Shown: positions 17,121-26,468, counted from the first letter of the stretch. The stretch is DNA of 64,000 bases from Halosimplex pelagicum (GCF_013415905.1 NZ_CP058909.1:248001-312000); one strand, 5' to 3'. Translations and numbers: made by a program. The notes: a model not told the origin generated them from the letters alone.

Positions 17121-17150
17121 CCATAGATTTATTGATATCAATTATACACC
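17121..17150 (+). promoter_or_regulatory. AT-rich promoter island before the GDPD gene
   Basis: A 27-nt island of about 80% AT (ATAGATTTATTGATATC followed by AATTATACA) inside very GC-rich DNA. It holds TTTATT and ATTATAC, two TATA-like cores, the second about 40 nt before the ATG at 17184, plus the palindrome TTGATATCAA. It is the most AT-rich spot of the region and may be a regulated promoter. Confidence 0.55.
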
Positions 17151-17183
17151 GTCTTCCGCCGAGCGCTGCACGGTCCGCCTGCA

Positions 17184-18278
17184 ATGGCACACACGGACCG
17201 CGACGGTGGACGCACAGGGCATCCGGACACGACGGCGGCGGGAATGCGGCGGCGGGCGTTCGTGAGCGGCGTCGGCGCGTCGGCCGCGGGGCTGGCCGCC
17301 GGGGTCGCCGCGGCGGGGGGACGGCCCGACGACGAGGACGACGAATCTGACGACGGGGACGAGGAAGGGGAGCGGACCGACGACGGCCGCGGTCGTCGCG
17401 GCGGGCGCAGGGAGGAGTTCCCGGACCTGATCGCCCATCGCGGGTTCGCGGGGATGTACCCCGAGAACACCGTCGGGGCGGTGCGGCGAGCGGCCCGCGG
17501 CGCGCGGTCGCCGCGGTCCCGGTCCCGGGCGGCCGAGAGCATCGAGATCGACGTCATGGCCACCGCGGACGGCGACGTCGTCGTGTTCCACGACGACCGG
17601 CTCGCCGGTCGCGACGGCGGCGAGCGCGGACTCACCGACGCGGAGGGGCTGGTCTGGGAGACCGACACCGAGACCGTCACGGACGCGGAGGTGCTCGAAA
17701 GCGGCGAGACCGTCCCCCTGCTGTCGACCGTGCTCGACGCTATCCCGCGGCACATCGGAGTGAACGTCGAACTCAAGAACCCCGGCTCCGGCGACCTCCG
17801 GTTCGCCGCGAACCTCTCCGGGGCGGACCTGGAGGCCCAGGCCGCGATCTGGCGGCCGTTCGTGAACGACGTCCTCGACATCGTCGACGAGTACCACAAC
17901 GACGTCCTCTTCTCGTCGTTCTACGAGGCCGCGCTGGCGACGACGCGCGAGGCGTCCGACTACCCCGTGGCGCCGCTGCTGTGGGACTCCATCGAGGACG
18001 GGCTGGCCATCGCCGAGGCGTACGACGCCGAGGCGATCCACCCGCCGTACAACATGGTCCAAGGGACGCCCTTCTACGCCGACGAGTACTACACCGAGGG
18101 CTCCGAGTGGTCCGACACGGATCTCCTGGCCGTCGCCCACGACGCCGGCCGGGACGTGAACGTCTACACCATCGGCACCTGGTACCAGGCCGAGCGGCTC
18201 TCGGCCGCCGGCGTCGACGGTCTGATCGCCGACTATCCCGGCCTGCTCCGGTTCGGCGCGGAGCACGGCGACGACTGA
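17184..18278 (+). CDS. Exported glycerophosphodiester phosphodiesterase (Tat substrate)
   Basis: 364 residues. Hydrolyses glycerophosphodiesters to glycerol-3-phosphate (or its archaeal equivalent) and an alcohol. A Tat-type leader (MRRRAFVSG then a weakly hydrophobic Ala/Gly stretch) sits about 20 residues in; ATG at 17244 is an alternative start. After an Asp-rich linker (50-75) comes the GDPD barrel: LIAHRGFAG and PENTVGA (near 84-95), EIDVMATADGDVVVFHDD (catalytic Glu/Asp metal ligands and second His, near 122-140), VELKNP, and the C-terminal DVNVYTIGT and DGLIADYP. All catalytic residues appear present. An AT-rich promoter precedes it. Likely scavenges lipid head groups outside the cell. 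Confidence 0.9.
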   Translation: MAHTDRDGGRTGHPDTTAAGMRRRAFVSGVGASAAGLAAGVAAAGGRPDDEDDESDDGDEEGERTDDGRGRRGGRREEFPDLIAHRGFAGMYPENTVGAVRRAARGARSPRSRSRAAESIEIDVMATADGDVVVFHDDRLAGRDGGERGLTDAEGLVWETDTETVTDAEVLESGETVPLLSTVLDAIPRHIGVNVELKNPGSGDLRFAANLSGADLEAQAAIWRPFVNDVLDIVDEYHNDVLFSSFYEAALATTREASDYPVAPLLWDSIEDGLAIAEAYDAEAIHPPYNMVQGTPFYADEYYTEGSEWSDTDLLAVAHDAGRDVNVYTIGTWYQAERLSAAGVDGLIADYPGLLRFGAEHGDD

Positions 18279-18374
18279 GCCACCGGCCGCCCGGGCGGTG
18301 GATTCGTAGGTGAGCCCCGTCGGCCAGCGTCGGCCGCTGTCGGCCCCCATCGTCGCCGGCCCCCGCTGGCCGCC

Positions 18375-18632
18375 TCAGTCCTCGCTCGTCTCCCCCGCCG
18401 GGTCGTGCGCGATGGCGAACAGAAAGCCCGAGAGGAAGAGTAGTTCGTTGCCCAAGTACACCCCCAGGATCGGGTCGGCGATCCCGACGATCGACGCCGG
18501 GAGCGCGACCCCCAGGATCGCCAGGACGAGCGCCAGGATCGCGGCGACTCCCGCGAAGATACGGGTGACCGCGCCGCAGACGTAACCGACGGCGAACACC
18601 AGGATCGCTTCGAGCAGTCCCATGGGCGACAT
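18375..18632 (-). CDS. Hypothetical small membrane protein
   Basis: 85 residues, with two to three hydrophobic segments (8-30, 32-52, 58-74) and an acidic tail (HDPAGETSED). ATG at 18632; a second Met three codons later is equally possible. No family recognised. It converges with the GDPD gene and diverges from the acetyltransferase. Confidence 0.6.
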   Translation of the reverse strand: MSPMGLLEAILVFAVGYVCGAVTRIFAGVAAILALVLAILGVALPASIVGIADPILGVYLGNELLFLSGFLFAIAHDPAGETSED

Positions 18633-18729
18633 ACTCCCGACCCGTCCAAAGCCGTTCCCCCGGTGATAGCTTGTGTCGCGATAGCACGCCCGAGCAAGCG
18701 TTTTTTCGCGGGCGGGTCACCACCCGCCC

Positions 18730-19185
18730 ATGGCGACCGAGGTCAGGGAACTCGCGACCGACGAGGAGTGGGACGAGGCGGTCCCGATACTCCGGCAGCT
18801 GTGGAACCACGCCGACGACGCGTTCGTCCGCGAGTGGCGCGAGGAGGACGACTACCGGCTGTTCGGACTGTACGAGGTCGACGGTGCCGACGCCGAGTCG
18901 GAGGCGACTGGCGGCGGCGAGACGCTCGTCGCGGTCGCGGGCGTCTCGATCCAGCGGGTGCTCCACCACGAACGGCACCTGTGGGTTCACGACTTCGTCG
19001 TCGACGAGCCCCGGCGCGGCGAGGGGCTCGGCGGCGAGTTGCTCGACCGGCTGGCCGAGTGGGCCAGCGAGCGCGACTGCGCGCACCTGTCGCTGGCGTG
19101 CCGGGCGGGCAACGACGACGGACGGTCGTTCTACGAGTCCGAGGGACTGGACGCGTGGGGGCAGGTGCTGGAACGCGAGCTCTGA
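18730..19185 (+). CDS. GNAT-family N-acetyltransferase
   Basis: 151 residues with the GNAT fold: N-terminal helices, strand LWVHDFVVDEPRRGEGLGGEL carrying the acetyl-CoA pyrophosphate loop (R/Q-x-x-G-x-G/A as RRGEGLGG, near 96-103), and the C-terminal CRAGNDDGRSFYESEGLDAWG (motif B, Tyr as probable general acid). The acceptor substrate cannot be told. ATG 18730 follows an AT-rich GCGTTTTTTCGC box by about 28 nt. Its TGA abuts the stop codon of the convergent gene with no base between (TGATCA). Confidence 0.85.
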   Translation: MATEVRELATDEEWDEAVPILRQLWNHADDAFVREWREEDDYRLFGLYEVDGADAESEATGGGETLVAVAGVSIQRVLHHERHLWVHDFVVDEPRRGEGLGGELLDRLAEWASERDCAHLSLACRAGNDDGRSFYESEGLDAWGQVLEREL

Positions 19186-19377
19186 TCACCAGTCCGGCCC
19201 GGCGTAGGCGATGTAGACGCCGATCGCGCTGCCGACGGCGTAGCCGAGGCTGCCGAGCGCCGCTCGGTCGACGGGGTCGCCGGCGACGAGGACGCCGAAC
19301 AGCGTGACGGCCACGGCACCGGCGACGAACGCCGCCGCGGCCGCCCGGAGGGGTCGCGTCTGGAGGGAGGGCGACAT
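19186..19377 (-). CDS. Hypothetical two-helix membrane protein
   Basis: 63 residues from ATG 19377 (MSPSLQTRPLRAAAAA). Two hydrophobic segments (residues 10-30 and 40-58) are joined by a short loop (GDPVDRAA). A TTG start nine codons upstream is possible, but that codon is nearly on top of a TATA-like AATAAAACC (minus strand, 19405-19416), so the shorter form is favoured. Stop-to-stop contact with the acetyltransferase. Function unknown. Confidence 0.6.
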   Translation of the reverse strand: MSPSLQTRPLRAAAAAFVAGAVAVTLFGVLVAGDPVDRAALGSLGYAVGSAIGVYIAYAGPDW

Positions 19378-19483
19378 ACCTCCCGCATCTTTCGCCCCGG
19401 TCAATAGGTTTTATTATCGGTACGGTCCCGTGCGGTGAACGCGAGCCCGTCGGGGTTTAGTGGGACGGCCCCGCAGGGCCGGC

Positions 19484-20041
19484 ATGGACCAGGTCTTCGC
19501 CCCGTGGCGCATCGAGTGGGTCGAGCGCGAGGGCGGCAACGACGATATCGACGGCTGCGTCTTCTGCGCCTTCGCCGAGGGCGACCCCGCCGAGGACCGC
19601 GACCGGCGGGTCGTCGCCCGCTCGGAGCGCGCGTTCGTCCTCCTGAACAACTACCCGTACAACCCCGGTCACGTGATGGTCATCCCCCACGACCACACCG
19701 GCGACTACCGCGATCTCGACGACGAGACGCTGCTCGACCACGCCCGGCTGAAACAGCGGACCTTCGACGCGCTCGACGACGGGATCGGCCCCGACGCCTA
19801 CAACGCCGGGCTCAACCTCGGCGGCGGCGCCGCCGGCGGCTCCATCGACGACCACCTCCACACCCACGTCGTCCCGCGCTGGGAGGGCGACACCAACTTC
19901 ATGCCCGTCGTCTCCGACACCCAGGTCATCGTCGAGGCCGTCGACGAGACATACGACCGTCTCCGCGAGGCGTTCGCCGATCAGGACGGCGCGACCGTCG
20001 ACGGGGAAGACAGCGCGGTTCGGCTCGCGTTCGGGGAGTGA
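19484..20041 (+). CDS. HIT-family nucleotide hydrolase/transferase
   Basis: 185 residues. The histidine triad HLHTHVV is at 124-130 (His124, His126, His128). The N-terminus begins MDQVFAPWRIEWV and a CVFC pair (25-28) likely binds zinc, as in Ap4A-hydrolase/AP4A-phosphorylase-like HIT proteins. NNYPYNPGHVMVIP (55-68) is the conserved substrate strand region. Likely hydrolyses adenosine dinucleotides or nucleoside phosphoramidates; exact substrate unknown. ATG 19484 is preferred to the Met eight codons upstream: homology starts there and a TATA-like GGTTTAGT lies 25-32 nt before it. Confidence 0.92.
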   Translation: MDQVFAPWRIEWVEREGGNDDIDGCVFCAFAEGDPAEDRDRRVVARSERAFVLLNNYPYNPGHVMVIPHDHTGDYRDLDDETLLDHARLKQRTFDALDDGIGPDAYNAGLNLGGGAAGGSIDDHLHTHVVPRWEGDTNFMPVVSDTQVIVEAVDETYDRLREAFADQDGATVDGEDSAVRLAFGE

Positions 20042-20093
20042 GCCGAGCCCCCGTCCCGACACCGCTTTCACCCGGCGCGGTCAACCACCGACG

Positions 20094-21032
20094 ATGACCG
20101 ACGACAGGTCGCGGGTGCTCCGGCGGGTGGGGATCCTGCTGCTCGTCGCCAACGTCGCCCTCGCGCTGCTGAAAGGCGGCGCGTGGGTCGCGACGGGGAG
20201 CCTCGCCGTCCAGTCCGAGGCGATCAACAGCGCCTCGGACGCCGTCTACTCGCTGGTCACCGTCGCCGGACTCTACCTCACGACGCGGCCGCCGGACTTC
20301 GAACACCCTCACGGCCACGAGCGCATCGAGCCGTTCGTCGGCCTGTTCGTCGCGCTCGGCATCTTCGTCGCCGGCGGCACGGTTCTCTATCAGTCCGCCA
20401 CGGCGCTGCTGTCGGGCGACGTGACGGTCTCGCGGGGGCCGACCGCGGTCGCCGTCCTCGTCGTCGCCGCCGTCGCGAAGTTCGCGCTCTACCGGTACGT
20501 GCTGGCGGCGGCCGACCGGCACAACTCGCCGGCGCTGACCGCGACCGCCGTCGACAACCGCAACGACATCCTCACCGCCTCGGCGGCTATCGTCGGCGTC
20601 CTCGGCGCCGGCGCCGGCTACCCCGTCCTCGATCCGCTGGCCGCGATGGTCGTCGCCGTCGGCATCGTCTACACCGGGATCGAGGTCGTCCGCGACAACC
20701 TCGGCTACCTCCTCGGGCGCGCGCCGCCTGAAGACCTCCGTCGCGAGATCATCCGCCGGGCGCTCGAACACCCCGACGTGGAGGGCGCCCACGACGTGAT
20801 TGCCCACTACGTCGGCCCGGAGATCGACGTGTCGCTCCACATCGAGGTCCAGGGCGAGCGGACGCTCTACGAGGCCCACGACATCGAGTCGGCCGTGGTC
20901 GACTCCATCCGCGACCTCCCGGAGGTCGACGACGTGTTCGTCCACGTCGACCCGCGCGAACTCGACGAGTGGAAGCCCGACGAGGAGGTCGACCAGCTGG
21001 CCGACGACCGCTGGCGCTCTCAGAAGGAGTAG
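20094..21032 (+). CDS. Cation diffusion facilitator (CDF) metal exporter
   Basis: 312 residues: six membrane helices (about 12-30, 38-58, 80-100, 115-135, 160-178, 182-200) then the cytoplasmic metallochaperone-like domain (205-300). Helix 2 has Asn45-x3-Asp49 and helix 5 Asp154-x3-Asp158 (DNRND). Zn exporters normally carry HxxxD in helix 5 and DxxxD-like sets; the NxxxD/DxxxD combination is the one described for Mn-type CDFs, so Mn or Fe export is a reasonable inference. A His-rich loop (EHPHGHERIEP, near 70-80) follows helix 2, as usual. It starts 53 bp after the HIT gene. Confidence 0.9.
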   Translation: MTDDRSRVLRRVGILLLVANVALALLKGGAWVATGSLAVQSEAINSASDAVYSLVTVAGLYLTTRPPDFEHPHGHERIEPFVGLFVALGIFVAGGTVLYQSATALLSGDVTVSRGPTAVAVLVVAAVAKFALYRYVLAAADRHNSPALTATAVDNRNDILTASAAIVGVLGAGAGYPVLDPLAAMVVAVGIVYTGIEVVRDNLGYLLGRAPPEDLRREIIRRALEHPDVEGAHDVIAHYVGPEIDVSLHIEVQGERTLYEAHDIESAVVDSIRDLPEVDDVFVHVDPRELDEWKPDEEVDQLADDRWRSQKE

Positions 21033-21083
21033 CCCCGGGCGTCCCACCGCCAGCCACTACCCCCCGGCGGCCCTACGGCCGGT

Positions 21084-22532
21084 ATGTCGATGCAGGCCGG
21101 CTTCGAACTGGGGTTCTCGACGCTCGACGACGAGGTGAGCGACCGCTCGCTCGCCGTCGAGGGCACGCTACCCGACTGGCTCGACGGCGCGCTGGTCCGC
21201 AACGGCCCCGCCGTCTTTGAGGTCGGCGGCGACCGCGTCGCCCACTGGTTCGACGGGCTGGCGATGGTCCACAGGTTTTCCTTCGAGGGCAGCAGCGACG
21301 CGGTCCGCTACACCAACCGGGCGCTCCGGTCGGAGACCTACCGCCGCGCGATGGCGACCGGCGAGATATCGGGGCAGTTCGCCACCGGCGGCGGCTACCT
21401 CCGGCGGGTGCGCCAGTTGCTGTTCGACGACCCGACGGACAACTGCAACGTCCACGTCGCCCGCGTCGGCGACTCGCTGGTCGCGATGACCGAAGTCCCG
21501 CGATTTCTCAACTGCGACCCCGAGACCCTGGAGACGCTCGGCGAGTTCGCCTTCGCCGACGCGCTCACGGGGCACATCAACTGCGCACACGTCGTCCCCG
21601 ACCCCCACCGCGGCGAGACGGTCGGCCTCCTCACCGCCTTCGGTCGGCCCAGCGAGTACACGCTCTACCGGCTCCCCGACGGCTCGCGCTCGCGCGAGCG
21701 GATCGCGACGCTGCCCGCCAGGGACCCGGCGTACGTCCACAGTTTCGCGCTCACGGAGCGGTACGTCGTCCTCACGGAACACCCGTTCGTCACGAACCCC
21801 GCATCCTTCCTGTTGCCCGGGTCGGAGAGCTTCGTCGACAACTACGATTGGGAGCCCGAGCGAGGCACCCGGTTCCGCGTCGTCGACCGCGACACCGGCG
21901 ACGTGGTCGCGACCCGCGTGGCCGACCCCTGGTTCGTCTTCCACCACGTCAACGCCTTCGAGGCCGGATCGGGGGACGCAGCCGGCGAACCGACCGGCGA
22001 CGCCGACGCCGGCGAACTCGTCGTCGACCTGGTGGCCTACCCGGACGCCGACGTGGTCGACGGGCTCTACCTCTCGGCGGCCGAGGACTGGTTCGAATCG
22101 GGCCAGGACGGCCAGCTCCGGCGGTTCCGGATCCCACTCGGCGGCGGTCGAGTGACGAGCGAGTCGCGCTACGAGGGTCTGGAACTCCCGCGGGTCGCCC
22201 GCGGGGACCGGACGAAGTCGTACCGCTACGCCTACGCCCAGGGCGCCGCCGAGCGCGACGGTAACCACGTCGCGAAGGTCGACGTGCAGTCGGGCGACTC
22301 GCGGCGCTGGGAGGAGTCGGGCCTGTTCGTCGAGGAGCCGGTGTTCGTCCGCGCGCCCGACGCCGAGCGACCCAGCGACGAGGGCGTCGTCCTCGTGACT
22401 GCGCTGAACACGAACGAGGAGCGGACCGATCTCCTGGTGCTCGACGGCGAGACGCTGGGGGAGCGCGCGCGGGCACCGCTGCCCCACGCCGTCCCGTTCG
22501 GCTTCCACGGGCGATACTTTTCGGAGTGGTGA
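21084..22532 (+). CDS. Carotenoid oxygenase (RPE65/CCD family)
   Basis: 482 residues, the normal family length. Non-haem Fe(II) enzyme cleaving carotenoid double bonds to apocarotenals such as retinal. The four iron-binding histidines are identifiable in order: His169 (NCAHVVPD), His219 (YVHSFALTE), His287 (FVFHHVNAFE) and His475 (FGFHGRYF). The N-terminal segment EGTLPDWLDGALVRNGP is the family signature, and DRVAHWFDGLAMVHRF matches too. There is no membrane helix. Haloarchaea often make retinal through Brp/Blh; this soluble enzyme is an alternative or additional route, by inference. It starts 51 bp after the CDF gene, so co-transcription is possible. Confidence 0.92.
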   Translation: MSMQAGFELGFSTLDDEVSDRSLAVEGTLPDWLDGALVRNGPAVFEVGGDRVAHWFDGLAMVHRFSFEGSSDAVRYTNRALRSETYRRAMATGEISGQFATGGGYLRRVRQLLFDDPTDNCNVHVARVGDSLVAMTEVPRFLNCDPETLETLGEFAFADALTGHINCAHVVPDPHRGETVGLLTAFGRPSEYTLYRLPDGSRSRERIATLPARDPAYVHSFALTERYVVLTEHPFVTNPASFLLPGSESFVDNYDWEPERGTRFRVVDRDTGDVVATRVADPWFVFHHVNAFEAGSGDAAGEPTGDADAGELVVDLVAYPDADVVDGLYLSAAEDWFESGQDGQLRRFRIPLGGGRVTSESRYEGLELPRVARGDRTKSYRYAYAQGAAERDGNHVAKVDVQSGDSRRWEESGLFVEEPVFVRAPDAERPSDEGVVLVTALNTNEERTDLLVLDGETLGERARAPLPHAVPFGFHGRYFSEW

Positions 22533-22635
22533 CCCCGGTCCCCCTTCCGCGGCCGTCGCCGTCCCCCGGTCTCGGAACGGACGGCACGCAAATGCCGGGT
22601 CCGCCCCTTTCGGTGTCGCAGCCGAGACGGATCAC

Positions 22636-24291
22636 ATGGAACGCAGGACGGTCGCGACGGTGACGATCGCGGTCGCGGCGCTGCTCGCCGGTTGTTCGGG
22701 CCTCCTGGGCGGGGCGGGTCCCGCCGCGAACCCGGCGTCGCCGACCGAGGGAGCACCGTCGTCGACGGCGGAACCGACATCGCCGACGGGTGGACCGGCA
22801 CCGGCGACGGCGGAACCGACCGACCGGGCGCCGACGACGCGACCGACGGAGACGGCGACGCCGGGGGCCGAAACGGCGACCGCGACACCGCCCGGGACGG
22901 CGCCGAACGGGACGGCCGCCGGCGGTGACGCCGACGACGCGATGGTCGAGAACCGCTCGGACCCCGAGACCGACCGCATCGGGTGGGAAGGGGGCTACTG
23001 GTACAACGAGACGATCGACGTGAACCAGAGCGACGGCCTCTCGGAGCGCGAGCGCGAGACGCTGGTCGCGCGGACGATGGCCCGCGTCGAGCGGGTCCGC
23101 GGCCTGGAGTTCCGGAGCGAGGTCCCGGTGACGGTTATCTCCCAGTCGCGGTTCGCCGGCGCCCAGCGCGGTCGCAGCACCTCCACCGAGCGCCGCGTGC
23201 TCACCAACGCGAAGTTCGAGGCGCTGTTCATGATAAACGAGTCCCGGGACGCGGTCGAAGTCCGCCGGAACGGCACGGCCGCGTCGGTCGGCGGCTTCTA
23301 CTCGTCGATCCGCGGGCGGATCGTCCTCGTCAGCGACGGCGACGGCGTCCGGGTCGACGAGACGACGCTGGCCCACGAGCTCACCCACGCCCTGCAGGAC
23401 CAGCACTTCGACCTCTCGGAGTTCGAGCGGCCGACCCGCGAGGCCCACAACGCCATCGACGGCCTCGTCGAAGGGGACGCGAACCTGGTCAAACACCTGT
23501 ACGAGCGGCGCTGCGGGGGCGCCTGGAACGGGACCTGTCTCGCGCCGCCCGCCCGACCGAACGAGGGCGGCGCCGGCTCGCTCCCGCGGGTCGGGCCGTA
23601 CCTACTGCGCTATCAGCCCTACAGCGACGGCCCCGCGTTCGTGAACGAGTTCCGCCAGCGGGGCGGCTGGGAGCGGGTCAACGACCTCTACGAGGACCCG
23701 CCGGCGAGCACCGAGCAGACGATCCACCCGGAACTGTACGGTGAGGACCGGCCGCGGACGGTCAGTATCGAGGACCGCAGCGGCGCCGGCTGGGAGCGCC
23801 TGCGGGTAGGCGACCGACCGAACTACGCCCGCGTCGGCGAGGCCGGCCTGGCGAGCATGTTCGTCCGCCCCGCGGTCGCCACGCAGGGGCAGGTCTCGGT
23901 CGTCCCCGCGAGCGACTTCTTCGCCTCGAACGACAGCCTCGACCCGTACAACTACAGCACGCCCTACTCGGCGGGCTGGGACGGCGACCGGCTGGTCGTC
24001 TACCGGAACCCGTCGACGCCGGTCACCGAGTTCGGCTACGTCTTCCGGACGGCCTGGGACTCGCCCGCCGAGGCCCGCGAGTTCGCCGACGGCTACCGCG
24101 AACTGCTCGAGATCGAGGGCGCAGAGCGGGTCGACGGCCGCGACCGGACCTGGCGCATCGAGGAGGGGACCGGCTTCGGCGACGCCTTCCGACTGCGGGT
24201 GGACAACGAGACGGTCACGGTCGTCAACGCGCCCTCCGTCGAGGACCTCTCGGACGTGCATCGCGAGGCCGGGAACCGGAGCGAGGGGTAG
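22636..24291 (+). CDS. Surface lipoprotein with HExxH, Hvo_1808-like
   Basis: 551 residues. Signal and lipobox MERRTVATVTIAVAALLAGC (Cys20), then a Thr/Pro/Ala linker to about 95 that anchors the domain away from the membrane. The globular part has a zincin-like HELTH (AHELTHALQDQHFDL, near 250), a following Glu-rich helix (IDGLVEGDANLVKHLYERR, possible third ligand), and conserved phrases such as FVNEFRQRGGW and PPASTEQTIHP. This matches haloarchaeal Hvo_1808-type surface proteins. Peptidase activity is plausible but unproven. Several NxT/S sites suggest glycosylation. It acts at the cell exterior. Confidence 0.85.
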   Translation: MERRTVATVTIAVAALLAGCSGLLGGAGPAANPASPTEGAPSSTAEPTSPTGGPAPATAEPTDRAPTTRPTETATPGAETATATPPGTAPNGTAAGGDADDAMVENRSDPETDRIGWEGGYWYNETIDVNQSDGLSERERETLVARTMARVERVRGLEFRSEVPVTVISQSRFAGAQRGRSTSTERRVLTNAKFEALFMINESRDAVEVRRNGTAASVGGFYSSIRGRIVLVSDGDGVRVDETTLAHELTHALQDQHFDLSEFERPTREAHNAIDGLVEGDANLVKHLYERRCGGAWNGTCLAPPARPNEGGAGSLPRVGPYLLRYQPYSDGPAFVNEFRQRGGWERVNDLYEDPPASTEQTIHPELYGEDRPRTVSIEDRSGAGWERLRVGDRPNYARVGEAGLASMFVRPAVATQGQVSVVPASDFFASNDSLDPYNYSTPYSAGWDGDRLVVYRNPSTPVTEFGYVFRTAWDSPAEAREFADGYRELLEIEGAERVDGRDRTWRIEEGTGFGDAFRLRVDNETVTVVNAPSVEDLSDVHREAGNRSEG

Positions 24292-24396
24292 TCCCTCGCC
24301 GGACGATTCGGCGGGTTCGGCGCCGAGAACGACTGACCCCGCTCGAAAGGCTCTCCGCGCTGCCGTCGACGGGGAGCAGTATCCGTCCGATCACCG

Positions 24397-26328
24397 TCAG
24401 ATCCCCCTGAAGAGGACGAGACCGCCGACGGTCACCGCCGACAGCAGCAGTTGCAGCGGCGCGCCGATACGGACGTAGTCGACGAACTTGTAGCCGCCGG
24501 GGCCGTAGACGAACAGGTTGGTCTGGTAGCCGACGGGGCCGAGAAACGCCGTCGACGCGGCGAAGGTCACCGCGAGCACGAACGAGAACGGCTCGGCACC
24601 GATCGCCGTCGCCGCGGCCGCCGCGACCGGGATCATCAACACGACGCTGGCGTTGTTGCTGATCACCTCGGTGATCAGCCCGGTGACGATGTAGAACAGC
24701 CACAGGACGACCAGCGCCGGGAGGTGGGCGGCGGCCGCGGCCACGCCCGCCCCGAGCAGCGTCGCCGCGCCGGTCTCCTCCAGCGCGATCCCCAGCGGGA
24801 TGACGCCCGCCAGCAGGAAGATCACGTTCCAGTCCACCGAGTCGTACAGCTCGCCCGCGTCGAGGACGCCGGCGAGGACCATCGCCACCACGCCCGCCAG
24901 CGCCGTCACGAGGATGTCCTGCTGGAGGCCGGCCAGCATCGCGAGCCCCCCGACCCCGGTGAGCGCGGCCAGCCACCCCCCGAGCGCGGCCCACGGGACC
25001 GCCACGAACCCGACGACGCCCGCCATGATGGCGACGGCGTGGGGGATCTTCTCGGTCCGGTAGTCGGGCTCGGCGGGTTCGCGGACGGGGACGAACTCCC
25101 GGGACCGACCGAGCCGGTCGAGCGTCCGCGGCGGGGCCTGGACGAGCAGCGTGTCCCCGGCCTGGATGGTCAGGTCCCGGAGCGGCTCGCTGACGGTGTC
25201 ACCCCGGGTGCGCAGCGCCAGGACGGTCGCGTCGTAGCGCCGTCGAAACGACGAACTCCGGATGGTCTCGCCGACGAGGAAGGAGGTCGTCGGCACGACC
25301 ACCTCGACGACCGGGCGGTCCTCGGAGCCGGGCGTCGCCAGCGCCTCGTCGGCGTCGGCCGGTCGCGCGACGGCGAGTTCGTCCGCCGCCGCGAGCGCCG
25401 CGAGCGCCTCGTCGCCGGTCCGGACCAGCAGCGTGTCCCCGGCTTCGAGCCGGTCGTCGACCGCCGGGTTCACCGGCGCCTCGCCGTCGCGGACCAGACG
25501 GACGACCTCCACGGGGTTCCCCGCTCGCTCGGCCACCGCCGAGGGCCGGCGCCCGACGAGGTCCGACCCCGGCTTCACGTCGACCTCGGCGAGATAGTCG
25601 GCCACCCCGTAGCTGTCGACGGGGTCCTCCGCCGGCGGAACCCGCTCGGGGAGCAGCCGGTGGCCCACCGTCAGGAGGTACGCCGACCCGACGAGGAAGA
25701 CGACGACGCCCAGCGCCGTGAACTCGAAGAAGCCGAACGCGCGCAGCGAGGGGTACTGCCCGGAGAGCCGCGCTGCGGTGTCGCTCGCGAGGATGTTCGT
25801 CGAGGTGCCGATCAGCGTGAGCATCCCGCCGAACTGCGAGGCGTACGACAGCGGGATCAGCAGTTTCGACGGCGAGGTGTGCCCCTCGTTGGCGACCTCC
25901 GTCACGACCGGGATCAGCACCGCGACGACGGGCGTGTTGTTGACGAACCCCGACGCCGGCCCCGCCACGCCGATCGTCGCGAGCAACTGTTTATCCAGGC
26001 GGTCGCCCGCGAACGCGGCGATCCGCCGCCCGAGGATCTGGACGAGCCCCGTCCGACTGATCCCCGCGCTCAGGATGAGCATCGCGAGCACGGTGATCGT
26101 CGCCGGGCTCGAGAACCCCGAGATCCCCTGGCTCGGCGAGATCCCCGTCCACGGTTCGAGGAGGATCAGCGTGACCATGACCGCGATCGCGGTCACGTCG
26201 ACCGGGAGCCACTCGGTCACGAACAGGACGACCGCACCGACGACCACCAGCCCCACCACGACCATATCGACGGTGACGCCCGCGGGTGCCACCGGCTGCG
26301 CGTCTGTCAGCGAGGCTGTAAGACCCAC
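24397..26328 (-). CDS. SLC13/DASS-type anion transporter with two TrkA-C domains
   Basis: 643 residues. The N-terminal membrane half has about five helices and includes GFSSPATITVLAMLILSAGISRTG and FVNNTPVVAVLIPVV; the SNNTP-like Na+/anion motif appears as NNTPVV, and the second as ISNNASVVLMIPVAAA near the C-terminus. Between the halves lie two TrkA-C (RCK_C) domains (about 200-280 and 310-400; for example LEAGDTLLVRTGDEAL and IQAGDTLLVQAPP). Such proteins take up dicarboxylates, sulfate or similar anions with Na+; the TrkA-C pair probably senses a ligand. GTG 26328 is preferred because a TTTTGC box lies about 27 nt upstream; Met at 26265 is another option. Confidence 0.88.
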   Translation of the reverse strand: MGLTASLTDAQPVAPAGVTVDMVVVGLVVVGAVVLFVTEWLPVDVTAIAVMVTLILLEPWTGISPSQGISGFSSPATITVLAMLILSAGISRTGLVQILGRRIAAFAGDRLDKQLLATIGVAGPASGFVNNTPVVAVLIPVVTEVANEGHTSPSKLLIPLSYASQFGGMLTLIGTSTNILASDTAARLSGQYPSLRAFGFFEFTALGVVVFLVGSAYLLTVGHRLLPERVPPAEDPVDSYGVADYLAEVDVKPGSDLVGRRPSAVAERAGNPVEVVRLVRDGEAPVNPAVDDRLEAGDTLLVRTGDEALAALAAADELAVARPADADEALATPGSEDRPVVEVVVPTTSFLVGETIRSSSFRRRYDATVLALRTRGDTVSEPLRDLTIQAGDTLLVQAPPRTLDRLGRSREFVPVREPAEPDYRTEKIPHAVAIMAGVVGFVAVPWAALGGWLAALTGVGGLAMLAGLQQDILVTALAGVVAMVLAGVLDAGELYDSVDWNVIFLLAGVIPLGIALEETGAATLLGAGVAAAAAHLPALVVLWLFYIVTGLITEVISNNASVVLMIPVAAAAATAIGAEPFSFVLAVTFAASTAFLGPVGYQTNLFVYGPGGYKFVDYVRIGAPLQLLLSAVTVGGLVLFRGI

Positions 26329-26468
26329 GAAGGCAGGTTCGGACGACCGGTGCAAAAGCGTAGTCCGCAGTTATGTGGCCGCTCCGTGCGGGATAGCTAC
26401 ACTCCCCCGACCGCCCCGCTCGCGCGTCTCCGCCGACCGTCCGCGCGATGGAGGCGGTCACCGGCCGG

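Noticed and set aside
17131-17140. TTGATATCAA palindrome as an insertion-sequence end
   Set aside because: No matching copy, transposase or target duplication nearby; a promoter island is the simpler reading.
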